NCBI GenBank assembly: GCA_036927565.1
Contig: JAYESD010000004.1
Location: 94,368,942 to 94,432,941 of the forward strand
Origin: Tuctoria greenei
Taxonomy: Eukaryota > Streptophyta > Magnoliopsida > Poales > Poaceae
Direction of reading: 5' to 3'
Length of the DNA: 64,000 bases
Shown here: positions 53,406-64,000 of the stretch, one piece after another
How the letters are laid out: every line of letters begins with the position of its first letter
Position numbering within the stretch: the stretch's first letter is position 1
Translations under genes and position numbers: made by a program
Notes under the pieces: model-generated
What the model was told of the DNA's origin: nothing
What the model saw: only the letters and a program-made list of their open reading frames with translations
Database searches by the model: none

Positions 53406-56400
53406 GCAGTAGCTTTTATAGTTGGAGCAAGACTAAATGAACCACACCCACAAAATTCAAGTACTGTCTCATTATTTGCATGGATTGGATACTATGGTCG
53501 TGAAAGACACTCAATGAGTAGCGTTCCTTTCATGACTCGACCACAGTTAAGGAATTCATAACAGAACAATTGACAAGGAATGTGGGAAATATATCACATT
53601 ACCTAGACCTTTCGAAAGCTTGTTCATGTTCTACTCAACTTGATTGTATCTTCATCAGGAGAAAAACAACTAACTATATGTCTCTAGTGATGCTTCACTT
53701 AACCTTCGCTTCGATCTGGCAAGAGGAACTGATATCCTTCTCGATCACTTTAGTGGAGTTGAAGTCACACTTCTCCTTTGAGTAACTCAATCTGGTGGTC
53801 GACGTTGGATCCTCTTGAAGATGTAATCTTACTTGATCGTCTTCTTGTTGACACGACTCGTTGTAACAAAGGATGATGGTTGAATACCACCATTACTTGA
53901 GTGCTCGCCTTCCCCCTTAAAGTTCTAAACTAGGATGTCGAAGCATACTCCAAACAGTCCTCATGGAAAGACGAGATGCAACTCGAGTAATTGTGACCTG
54001 CGTTCAACGTCACAAGATGTGATGTGGCAAGTCACATAAATCAGACACTAGTATGCCTATCCAAGGGAAAAAGGCTTCAAATGAGTTTAACACTCCATTC
54101 GACTTGGTAAATAGTTAAATCCTAACTCTTGGTCGGTTACGACATTCCTCGAGTTGAAATCGAGAACCGAATGCCTAACAAAAACCAAAAGTTCAAACTG
54201 GCCAGACTATTGTGACAAATGACCAGTCTGGACGCAAACTCGATTTTGATCCAGTTAATGGCAAAATCAGATATTGAGGTGAAAAAAAAGTTAAAGTACT
54301 CTTCAGGACCTTTCCAAAAAGTATTGGTTTGTCTCTAGATCATCTTTTGTTTGCAAGTTAGGCTATTTTAAAGTTAACAGAATTTTCTGCATTTTCAGCG
54401 GAACCTGCTTAAAAGTACCAGTTTTGATCTACAGTTTTCAGACTGTTATGATGGAAATCTGGAAATATTCTTATTTACAAAGTTGTTTCCAATGTAATAA
54501 GATTTCCATAATGTACTTACTTGTCTTCATATCAGTTCTGGTTCAAAAGATATGAATTTTTGAAGTTTTGTAAAATTTCAGCATTCAGAATTTGAATTCA
54601 GTTCAGATTGACCACTCTGCATTCAAACTTGATTTGGAATAGGTAGATGACCGATTAAGGTCTGGAGCCAATTGCAAAAGTTGTAGCTGACTATCTAACT
54701 TTTCCAATGGTTACTCGCGCGACACCATTGGATCAAGGGTCTGCGAGTTATGGATTAAATTCAGAGGTGTACAGATTGCTGTCCAGTTTGGGTATGCCTG
54801 GACAGTCTCTGCGATTATCCAAATTTCACCCACCTAAAAAAGGATTTTGGTCTTGAACTGAACAGAGAACTTGTAAAGTACTTCCAAAACTTTCTAAGGA
54901 GTACTTGCCCTCGTAGCACTTCTGGTTGAGAAGATATGGCATTTTGCAAGTTGACAGTTTTTCTGAAAATTTGGACAGCGCCTCCTTTGTTTAAGGCTGA
55001 TTTTATCCAAAATTTTTAGATATACAAATATCAACATTTGCAAAAATAACACATAGAAAACTTGTTGCATACATTCTAAATATTCCAGAAATGAAAATTA
55101 TGAAGTCTTTCGACAATTCTACAGCGAGTTATGCGAGAAACAGTAACTGTATACAGGACTGTCCACTCGCTGTCCAGATTTGATCAAGTTTAGAAATTTG
55201 AAAGTTTGAGTATGTTAGAGATGGATTATGCTCTGGAGTTCTACAGAAACGTTTTAGAGGACTCTCTATACTTTCCAAACTCATAATGTAGGCCTGGAGC
55301 AGTGAAGTCTGCCGAATGTTATGATTCAATTGGTGAAGAGTTCAGATTCTGTCCCCTCTTCCGGGCTGTCAGAACCTCTCAAACGACACTTCAATTTAGA
55401 CCTTGTTAATATGACTTTTAGCCTTTGTGTTGAATAGGAAGTTGATATAGGACTATTTAATATTTCCATATATGTATAAACATGCATAGTTTGCATTTCT
55501 AGTTTAAGAGTTATGGCCGTTCAAAGTTCAGAATTTTTCTGACTGTTTCAGATAGCACCTATATACATGTACTATCTTCAACTCTGTTTTCTAATTAGTT
55601 ATAAACTGAATTTGAGGTATCACTGAATAACAAAGTTGTAGAATAGCTCTTTCCCTTTCCAGAAATTTATCATAATGGAATAGAAGAGCTTCCTACAAGG
55701 AAATATGGCAAAAATTCAGATGCTGGTCCGTGTAGTTTCAGAACAGCAGCTGCTGTGGTAACAGTGCATTTTCATCACCATAAAAGCGTCTTTTGGCTTG
55801 GAGGTCAATAGAAAACTTATAGAAGACTTCAAAATCTTTCTAAAAAGTATTCAATTGCATTCATAGCCCTTCAGGTTGAAGAGATATGGAATTTCAAAGT
55901 CAGGTCAATTATGTTCAAAAACAGAACTCACCGGCTTCGAAACACAAGAATTTGGGAACAAACTCAAAATTTGAAACTTATCTCAAAACTCAAGTCCGAT
56001 GGCTAGAACTTCATTCACAACTAAAAATTTTCTTTGGAACTAAATGGAATCTTAATAGAGACTTGACGACCTTCTTATCCATAGCATATCACTATGGATC
56101 TTCATGCTTAACCAAAGTCTCAACCCAGCGAAGTCGAGCTAAACTCTCCCCAGGAACAAAGAACTCTAGTTCACCTACTCTTGAAAAGAAACATTTTACC
56201 TTGTCCACAAGATATCAGCAACTGATACTTGGACTTAATATGAATATGAAGCCATTTCTTTCGTGGGGGATGGTCAAAGTATCAAGTGGGATACTGACGG
56301 TACTACGTGCCTTACTAAAAGAAAAGTCTAACCCGGTATATCCAGATACGTCTAGAGGTGGTCCTAATATCGATCACTCGCAAACGTATTCTACACGGGT

Positions 56401-57051
56401 CGCTACCAGAGTTAGTGTACCTACAGAAAACAAACAATCCCCTTTCACACCTTCACACCTCAAGGGCGGCATGGGGAAACATGACATGCAATCACAATAA
56501 TATATATGAAAGTAAATGCATACGACTCTGGTGTGAGTCGCCCTCGAGCGAAGTCATGTCTTGAGGTACATGGCTGTAAATACGTCTGTACAGCAAAGAC
56601 TCCCGCACGAACCGGCTTATACACGCTCGGGCATACGTGTTTCGCATGATCCCATAGAACATGAATAGTTCTAGAGATACATACTATCAGGTTATACACC
56701 ACCCGACGGGGGCTCCCACTAATTATGTGTCTCGCTGGGGTACCGCGTGTCATATGTTCTCAGAAACATGGAAAAGTTTCAGAGACTCATATTGACTTTC
56801 CGTGCTAAGCCACGGAATTTCACATACCATATCTCGTATGCAGAGTTTACCGAGATTGATCCGCTCTCGGCGGCGTACCTTACCTCTTACCTTGAAGACG
56901 GAGCGTCGTTACAGAATAATATAACAAGTTAGTTCACCACCTTTATAACTTATACTAGTAATAGTCCTTAATATCCATATAGCTAATTCTCACTCGACTA
57001 CTTCGGAGTTTTCGAAAACAGGCTCTTTTCGAGCGTGCTATTCCCAATGAA

Positions 57052-57063
57052 GCTCTGATACCA
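57052..57063 (-). other. RT-8 primer-binding site
   Basis: Minus-strand TGGTATCAGAGC lies next to the LTR edge at 57066 and is the same tRNA-Met type as in RT-4. Confidence 0.88.
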
Positions 57064-57065
57064 TG

Positions 57066-60000
57066 TCTGTGGGGACCGGAGTCCACACCTCCGAGGATCT
57101 CATTGGGTGGTGCCGTGCGATGCGGCACCTAACAGCACACAAGGAAAGGATACCAAAACATATAAAGTTTTCATTTTATAATAAGAAGAGTTTACAAAAG
57201 AGTGTACCACAGGGGTACACACGCAGCAGAAAAATACATACTCATAATCTCACCTAACTAAGCAGGAGAGAAGACGTCCATGCCCTAGGACGCTTCTCAC
57301 TAGCAACATGAAGAACATTCAGCAGCAGCGTGGCTCGCATGAGATTTATCTCGACACCTCGAGTCTCATGTACAACCTGAACAACAGAAAAAAAACTAAT
57401 ACCTGCAAAAATCGTTAAAGCGCAAACGTGAGCATAAGGCTCAGCAAGACTAACCTGTCTCACTAGACATATGCAGTGTAAAGTCTAATCATAGGTAAGG
57501 AATAGCATAAATAGACTCGCCTACAAGTGGATCCTTATAATCAGGTTTTAAGTAGCAAATGACATTCTCCAAGCACGGTACATCATGGGCTCCACAATCA
57601 AACAAGAAACACTTTACCGATGATATGACATGCTCAGAGCACATAATGCTATTACAGCTAAAGTATGGGGAAATTGTAAACTTTAATTTTGCTATCTCTA
57701 AATCATACAAGGTTGCAAAGCAATAATAATTCAATACAATATAATTTGCTGGCTTCTTTAGTATTTACTACGTCACGACATAGTGAACAAGTGGTACTCT
57801 ATTACTGCGAGGGACAGTGATTGCAATCAGGACACACCCGGACAACACGACACATACGTCGTTCGGAAGTGTCAGCGAGCACACCCGTACCTACATAACA
57901 CTTTAGTACTAGGCGTATATGGCCACCTTTCACGAGAAACTCGAACGCCGAGCTCGTCTCACCTCCGCGAACAGAAGGTCTCCGCACAGAACACCTCATG
58001 TGCATGTCGACCAATTTACACCTTACTGTCCTCAACCCACCCCTATCGATGGTGAGTTAAGGGGCCTCGACACCCCAGTTATCAAGTTACATCAGTTTAT
58101 TGGATTCCATATGTCCATTATGTTGCCGGTACAAGTCAAGCTTGTTCAGCGGGGCCGCACACGAAGCGGGCCTTAATCGACACAGTCAGGGCTATGCGAC
58201 CGAGACTCAATTCTCGCCGCTTCCTATCCATTCCCTGTCCAGTCTCAATTTCATTATATTAATCCATTTTCTATCTAACCAATCCTATGAGATATGTCCT
58301 ACATCTCTCGCGAGTAGATTCCAACTACTAGACTTCTACCGGATTTCCTATGCATTAGCAAAGCGGTTACTACAGGTCAAATTGTAACTCGTTCCAACCA
58401 ATGCCTGGGATTTTTGGCCATGCAAGTGGAGTATCAATCATCCTAAACTCAATGCACAATTCATATACTACTCATCATAGTGATAAAGCAAAATTTTATA
58501 AACGACTTAAATGCAAACCGGGGCTTGCCTTAGTTTGCGACTCGAATAAATGTCAATTGTTAGTGGCCCTTCTGTGCAGACTCCGCCAAGGACTTCAAGT
58601 GGACACCCTGGCCTCCTCCTCCAAGCGAAACTCCTCGTCAATCACCTATCATCACGTTCCTATCGACATGATATGCATATAAGTAATTAAGTAATTTAAT
58701 AATAAACTCCACGGGGTTGTGTAAACTTTAAGAACGAGGAGTTTGACTAGGAAGGACAGATATGCCTCTGTTGTGTGGATGAACAAAGGATGAAGTCAAG
58801 TGGTCATAGTAGTATCGAGATGTGAATTGAAAGGTGCAATGTAAGCACACACTGCAACTTGGCACTCAACACTCGACGCTATGCCACTCAAGGACGATAC
58901 AGCTGAATGGTGTGGAAGTGTTGGACTGGTAGTGTAAGGATGACCTAAGTGTCAAGGTGGCATCAAAAGCTTGCATATGAGTGGAGTGTACAAGATGAAG
59001 GTCGTGACTTAACAGTCGACCAGTGAAGTTGTTCTAACTCGTAAAGGAGTAAAGCTAGTCATAGATGAGAAGTGTTGCCGCAGGGTTCAAGAATAGGATG
59101 AATCAAGGTGGAACCCTAGCGATACTTGGGTGTGAAGTGAGATCGACATTGCTTGGACTCAAAGAGTCATAACAAGCCCTGTTAATCTGATGTGAGTACC
59201 AAGACAACATTGAAATGACTTTTTGGTAAAGTAGTTTCTACAGCAAGCTTCTTGAGCATCGTTCAAGTGCTTACACGACGACACTAATGTAGTGTCTCCC
59301 GCAAGCTTGTCCAGGTGAGCTCGATAAGCTCTTGGGACTTAAACATGATGCGAGACCTTGCTGTGAATGCATGCTTTGCCATCTAGAGAAGATCGTCTTA
59401 GCGAGGTCCACATCAACCCGGACTCGTCAATGGGGTGAGTGGAATCCCTAACACCACCTTGTGAGTCTTAATGCTAGTGATGTCGACTCGGTTGTTGATA
59501 AGCGACTCGACGAACCTGTCGTCGAAGAAATGGTACACCAAGTTAACAAATCCTGTGATCGGCTACGGAACATCCTCAACACAACCAAGGAACTCTTATC
59601 CAAGGTTCCCCTTGGTCTAGTCCTCCTTGTTGGTCGCAACGTTCTTGCATCCTCTACTCCAGGTCATCAGTGATCACCGACACACCTGGTTTGACCTAGA
59701 AGGCATTTTATCGAGCACCTTGGCTACACTTAGGACTCAATTGCTCTCACAACAACTAAAACCTAATTTGGCTTGACAACCATTGTCCGACGAGTCGTGC
59801 TAGTGTTCCAGCACCACACTCATTACATGCATCCTTCATTTCGATGCTAGGGCACGATGACGGCTCGGAACGTCACAACGACGTCATGTGGTCAATGACG
59901 TCGACGCGGCTCATGGTGGAGCATCACGAGCATGCACGGACAAGTTAACGCGATCCAAAATACAAAGAAGGTCCACTTGGGGACTCCTATAGGAATGATA

Positions 60001-61905
60001 TTAACGCGGAACATGGACGTACGGCTTGACGACACATGAGTACCATTAGCGGTCACTACGAACGGACTTCGATGACGTCAAGGAAGACATTTTAGGGCAA
60101 GGCTCACCTTGTAGGCATTTCACCGAACATCTTGTGTGTGTACTTGATTTCCGTTGCTTCATCACCGTTCAAAGGGCATCTTGGCACTTAGGCTTGTCGG
60201 TTGCAACATAATTCTACCCCTGTATGACAGACAAGTTCTAAACATCAACAAAGTTGTTTCTTTCCTCGTGAATATTTCATCAAACACCTTGGCTGCAGCA
60301 CTGTCCCAACTAATCTTTGCACAATTCAGAGCTAACCTTGAACCAATTGTTGTTGCCATTGTGTCTTTCACGTGTTCCAGCATCTTACGAATCACATCCA
60401 CCACTCCCAGCACTGCTTGGACATGGCTCGTGAGAAGAACGCCGTGACGACAACAAGTCGACAATGACATCCGAAATGGCACATGGGAAGTGTGGCCAAG
60501 GCGCGGACAGCGGGCCTTGGCGGCGAGTGGACGGCCGGTGTGGAAAGTGCGGCGCAGAGGGGTGCGACAGAGACCCGCGCGGCAAGGGGGCAGCTGGGAC
60601 GGCGGCGTGCAGAGGCCGGGAACGGCACGGCCGGGGCAAGCGCGGGCGTGCGGCGAGCGGCACGCAGGGCGGTGCCGTGAGCGGCTGGCGGGCAGGCGCG
60701 CACGGCCCGGGAGATGAGGAGGCGGAGCAGCGCACTCGAGCAGGGTGGCGGCGAGGGAGGCACGCGGGCCGGGGGCGAAGCGGCGCTGTGCGCGAGGCGC
60801 AGGGGAACGACGTCCATCGCGCGGTGGCCGTGGACGGCGAGCTGACGCGGAGCAGAGGCGAGCTGGGGCGCGGGCCAGCGGCGGGCTGGGTGCCAGGGAG
60901 GTGCGGCGCAGAGACGGCACCGGAGGCGGGCGGCTTTAGCGCTGGCGCGCGGCGAGGATCACGGCGTCGGCGGGGAGGCGAGCGGAAGTGGGGCGCGACC
61001 GGGAGATGGCAATCCGACGCGGTGGAGTGCTGTGGGACCATGGAGTCGGGCGGCTAGATAAAGGCGACGTTTCCATCTCCGTGGCACATGCAGCGTGCCT
61101 GCGTGGAGGCAGGGGAGGAGGTGCCGACCTGACTGGTGGGGATCACCTGTGGGACCCACCTCCCTCACTCTTCTTCTAAATTTCAAATAGGGCTGACAAA
61201 TATGCTTCAAAAATATTAAATTTTTGTCCCAATGACTAAATAAAATATGAAGAATTTTATGGTGCGACCAGATTTCAAAACTGAGCAAGTTGAATTTCGA
61301 ACTCAGGTTTGAATTTGAATTCAAGTGGTGATACTTGATTCAATGAAATAAATAGTAGATTAGGTTCAAAAATCGTGAAACTTTGAAGTTAACCTTTTTG
61401 AACCGTAAGGGACCTCAGGAAAAATTTGGAGTTGATTTGGACAAGGTTGAGCACAAAGTTTAAATTTGAAGTCGACGTTGATCAAACTCTCAATACGTGT
61501 CCGATAAATGGGAAACGTGCTTCAAAAATTTTGAAACTTTATCGGGAGTCTATTTGGAATATTAGAAGGTCATGAAAAAAAATTTACATACTTAGATTTA
61601 AATTTTTTTGAATGTCCCATTTTAGGGTTGGAATAATTCCTTTTTCTTTCTCTCTATTTTGTTTTCTTTTCTCCTTTAATTTTTCGTTGAAAATGTGAAT
61701 ACATGGAAATTAGGGATTTTACACCTTAAGTTCCAATATACATTAGCAAACATGTTCTGTATGTAAAATTTTAACAAGTCCCTATTTTAAGTGAACATTG
61801 GTTAACTCATATGGTTCATGTGAGTTTGGATTTCCAAGTCCATTTTCAAAATTTTTAAGTTCGCATTTTTGCGTTTTTGGTTCTTCCAAAAAACGGGCTT
61901 TTACA
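57066..61905 (-). repeat. RT-8 5' LTR
   Basis: Collinear with 47267-52108 over its whole 4.84 kb with scattered substitutions and few small indels. It ends GGGCTTTTACA at 61905. The GC-rich block is at about 60480-61050. Confidence 0.93.
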
Positions 61906-62445
61906 TAGTACCCCTGTAATCACTACACCACGGCTCCGTCAGTTATCAACCGTGCTGCACACGCTTGACCTCGCAAAGAAGGCTAATCCCTGCAAGTGTA
62001 ACCGAGAACACGAGCAAGAAGCTTGAAGACACAATATGAAATCTCGAAGTTGGGGTCTCACAAACCGTAGAACGGCGATATTACTGATCTAAGCAAAACC
62101 CACCGAATATGACTGGTGGCTGAAGTATTTAAAGGCTAGGGTTCGGCCAAAATACGATTAGACGCGTCCCTAATGGACTCTTATGGGATACAAGGCCCAA
62201 AGACCCGATTCGGTGGCGCAGCACCGGACAAAAATCTAGACTCGATTTGTTTCGACAATTCCCAATCACTCCGGAGGCATTTTGAGGTGGGACCAGAACC
62301 ATTGGAAATTTTATCTTCTCCTCTTTCCGTGCATATGTAGAACATCGAAAACGGAGTTCGTATGCCTCCTGGGTGTCCGTTTTAAGGTGGACTACTCCTG
62401 GACTCCGAGTTGAACTCGAGTCCGAGTTGTAAACTGTTTCCATCA
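61906..62445 (-). repeat. RT-9 3' LTR, proximal piece
   Basis: It starts TGATGGAAACAG at 62445 on the minus strand and has a TATA-like CCTTTAAATAC (62135-62125). It continues to the RT-8 insertion. The open frame 62482-62129 across the pol end and U3 is out of frame with pol and probably not used. Confidence 0.75.
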
Positions 62446-62462
62446 ACTTGTGGACGTCCCAA

Positions 62463-64000
62463 CTAGTTCTCCACGCTCTCAAGGCCTCTTTCCTTCACTT
62501 GTTGATCTTCTCCATTATTCCTAATAACAATTAAATCATCACATAGCAATCTATTGTCAAACTCACATGCAAAAGAAGTTAGGAACGAATTCACCTGCTG
62601 ATTTATTAATCGTGCTCGTGCTCTTGTGATTGGTCCTTGCGGTTCAATGTGCGTCTTCGCTGTTGTGATGTCCTCATCATCCTCCCCCTCTTGAATTGGA
62701 GTCGTCCACGACTCAAGTTCATCTTGTTCTCCCAAGTATGGTCGCAAATCTGAAATGTTAAATGTAGGACTAACCCCAAAATTGGGAGGCAATTCAAGCT
62801 TATATGCATTATCATTAATTTTTTCAACAATCTTAAAAGGACCAGGAGCTTGTGGCATAAGTTTAGATTTTCTCAAGTCAGGGAATTGCTCTTTTCTCAA
62901 GTGTAACCACACCAAATCACCCGGTTTAAGTTTTACTTCCCTTCTACCTTTACTACCTGCAATCCTATACATCTCATTCATCTTTTCAATATTTTTCTTT
63001 GTAGTTTCATGCATCTTAAGAATGAATTCAGATCGTTGTGTAGCATCCAAATTTATAGTTTTAGAAGGAGGCAAAGGTAGTAAATCAATAGGAGCACGGG
63101 GATTGAAACCATACACTACCTGGAATGGACTTACCTTTGTCGTGGAGAGAACGGATATGTTGTAAGCAAATTTTATATGTGGTAAACACTCCTCCCACAA
63201 CTTCAAATTTGTTTTCAAGAAAGCCCACAACATAGTGGATAAAGTACGATTAACTACCTCGGTTTGTCCATCTTTTTGTGGGTGACATATAGTTGAAAAC
63301 AACAACTTGGTTCCCAATTTATACCACAAAGTTCTCCAAAAATGACTCAAAAATTTTGCATCACGATCAGAAACAATGGTATTTGGCACACCATGTAAAC
63401 GAACAATTTCCGTCATAAATAAATCAGCAATGTGTGAGGCATTATAATTCTTATGACAAGGTATAAAGTGTGCCATTTTGGAAAAACGATCAACAACTAC
63501 AAAAATACTATCCCTCCCCCTCTTAGTCCTAGGCAATCCCAAAACAATGTCCATAGAAATATCCTCCCACGGTACACTAGGAACAGGAAGAGGCATATAA
63601 AGACCATGTGGGTTAAGTCGAGACTTAGCTTTGTTGCAAGTAGTGCATCGTGACACGTAGCGCTCGACATCACACCTCATCTTTGGCCAAAAGAAGTGTG
63701 TGGACAGCATGTCTTCAGTTTTCTTCACTCCAAAATGTTCCATCAAACCTCCTCCATGTGCTTCCTGCAAAAGTAATAGACGAACGGAGCTAGCTGGAAC
63801 GCATAGCCTATTAGCATGATAGAGGAGACTCTCTCGCAGCACATATTTATTACAAGTTCTTACTTCTGTACAATTTTCAAAAGCATCTTTGAAGTCCAAA
63901 TCAGTAGGATATAATGCTTTTATTGTTTCCAAACCAAAGATTCTATGATCAAGTTGGGACAGCATGGTATAACGCCTAGATAATGCATCGGCAATGATAT
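62463..64000 (-). CDS. RT-9 pol C-terminal part: RNase H tail and integrase
   Basis: An open minus-strand frame enters from the right edge (IIADALSRRYTMLSQLDHRI, the RNase H to integrase linker) and stops at 62463, 18 bp before the LTR. The zinc-binding motif is complete (HGGGLMEHFGVKKTEDM, then CTTCNKAKS). The core shows DISMDIVLGLPRTKRGRDSI, NTIVSDRDAKFLSHFWRTLW and DGQTEVVNRTLSTM, so D, D and E are all present. The GPY/F module (LMPQAPGPFKIVEKINDNAY) and a tail with GPITRARARL follow. About 512 codons without a stop make it the best preserved pol in the window. No canonical chromodomain is seen; CRM elements carry a divergent C-terminal motif. Confidence 0.9.
   Translation of the reverse strand, partial: IIADALSRRYTMLSQLDHRIFGLETIKALYPTDLDFKDAFENCTEVRTCNKYVLRESLLYHANRLCVPASSVRLLLLQEAHGGGLMEHFGVKKTEDMLSTHFFWPKMRCDVERYVSRCTTCNKAKSRLNPHGLYMPLPVPSVPWEDISMDIVLGLPRTKRGRDSIFVVVDRFSKMAHFIPCHKNYNASHIADLFMTEIVRLHGVPNTIVSDRDAKFLSHFWRTLWYKLGTKLLFSTICHPQKDGQTEVVNRTLSTMLWAFLKTNLKLWEECLPHIKFAYNISVLSTTKVSPFQVVYGFNPRAPIDLLPLPPSKTINLDATQRSEFILKMHETTKKNIEKMNEMYRIAGSKGRREVKLKPGDLVWLHLRKEQFPDLRKSKLMPQAPGPFKIVEKINDNAYKLELPPNFGVSPTFNISDLRPYLGEQDELESWTTPIQEGEDDEDITTAKTHIEPQGPITRARARLINQQVNSFLTSFACEFDNRLLCDDLIVIRNNGEDQQVKERGLESVEN

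Larger units (their letters stand above)
52109..57065 (-). other. RT-8 internal domain, non-coding
   Basis: No supported protein apart from a small pol-end relic: minus-strand 52264-52058 ends LLESRDEIPLRGKDCKSP, which resembles the C-terminus and polypurine tract context of Tekay pol (RT-4: NLEGEIHFKGG). The plus sequence at the junction, CCTTCCCCCTTAAAGGAATC, reads as a purine tract on the minus strand. Degenerate repeats of text such as AAGTACTTCCAAAACTTTCT occur between 54290 and 55860. A 30-bp repeat lies at 53320-53405. Confidence 0.75.
47267..61905 (-). mobile_element. RT-8: LARD-like non-autonomous LTR retrotransposon
   Basis: Two LTRs of about 4.84 kb (47267-52108 and 57066-61905) enclose 4,957 bp with a tRNA-Met PBS at the right and a polypurine tract at the left, so the element is on the minus strand. 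No gag, protease, RT or integrase can be recognised in the internal domain in any frame. Giant LTRs plus a kilobase-scale non-coding interior is the LARD arrangement. LTR divergence is about 3% in the first 215 bp. Flanks GAGTA/TAGTA are a target duplication with one mismatch. Confidence 0.88.
47171..64000 (-). mobile_element. RT-9: CRM-like chromovirus, 3' part, with RT-8 nested in its 3' LTR
   Basis: The element runs off the right edge. Present are the end of pol (RNase H tail and whole integrase, 62463-64000) and the 3' LTR (62445-61906 plus 47266-47171, about 636 bp without RT-8). LTR termini TGATG/CATCA and the C-terminal GPITRARARLINQQVNSFL fit CRM-type elements as I remember them; the clade is tentative. 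It is inserted in the RT of RT-7. Confidence 0.75.

Noticed and set aside
55886..56500. 204-codon plus-strand frame in the RT-8 interior
   Set aside because: No recognisable domain, low complexity in places, no counterpart to compare, and sense opposite to the element.
60162..61041. Several long frames on both strands in the right GC-rich block
   Set aside because: GC-rich DNA opens all frames; none is preserved unchanged between the two LTR copies.
62129..62482. 118-codon frame across pol end and U3 as an LTR-encoded CRM C-terminus
   Set aside because: It is out of frame with pol, has no ATG, and I cannot identify the CRM motif.

Overview
The window is intergenic DNA from a large plant genome, most likely a grass (Poaceae). 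I see no convincing host gene, rRNA or tRNA. Almost every base belongs to LTR retrotransposons nested up to four deep. The grass assignment is an inference. It rests on a Tat-lineage Ty3/gypsy element with an antisense Transposase_28-like gene, on Tekay/Del and CRM-like chromoviruses, on a Sirevirus-like copia element, and on one element (RT-8) of LARD (large retrotransposon derivative) build with a GC-rich block in its LTRs.

Layout. RT-1 is a degenerate minus-strand Ty1/copia element that acts as the outer scaffold. Its pieces lie at 1-4955, 18015 to about 18640, and about 41417-41935. RT-2 (4956-18014, plus, TSD ATATT) is a complete Tat-type Ty3/gypsy element with 861-bp LTRs, a stop-riddled gag-pol and a long antisense gene (13282-16657); it is inserted in the RT-1 gag. 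The RT-1 gag is split again by an unclassified element X (about 18640-18793, 38836-40090, 41313-41416). X holds RT-3 (18794-38830, minus, TSD GAGGG), a Tat element that has lost nearly all of gag. X also holds a solo LTR of an RT-3-related family in the opposite orientation (40091-41307, TSD CCTTC). RT-3 in turn holds RT-4 (22197-32701, minus, TSD ACAAA), a Tekay/Del-type chromovirus with LTRs of about 2.85 kb.

RT-7 (41936-47170, plus) is a second Tekay element inserted in the remnant RT-1 LTR. Its RT is interrupted at 47170 by RT-9, a CRM-like chromovirus (minus) whose intact integrase-bearing pol runs off the right edge. RT-8 (47267-61905, minus) sits inside the RT-9 3' LTR. It is a LARD-like element with 4.84-kb LTRs and a 4.96-kb internal domain without retroviral coding capacity.

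How the parts relate. The two Tat elements share three features beyond their coding domains: a repeat-rich expansion in the RT-RNase H tether, arrays of GGAGC/GCTCC hairpins between pol and the 3' LTR, and a duplicated stem-loop module in the same spacer whose outer stem differs in sequence between copies yet stays complementary. The Tekay elements carry, upstream of their LTR TATA box, an array of 12-bp palindromes built on CGGACTAGTCCG. The LARD-like element has the same tRNA-Met type primer site and pol-end/polypurine-tract context as the Tekay elements, so a Tekay-lineage element is a plausible source of its enzymes. LTR comparisons by eye give about 4% divergence for RT-2, about 5% for RT-4 (first 245 bp) and about 3% for RT-8 (first 215 bp).
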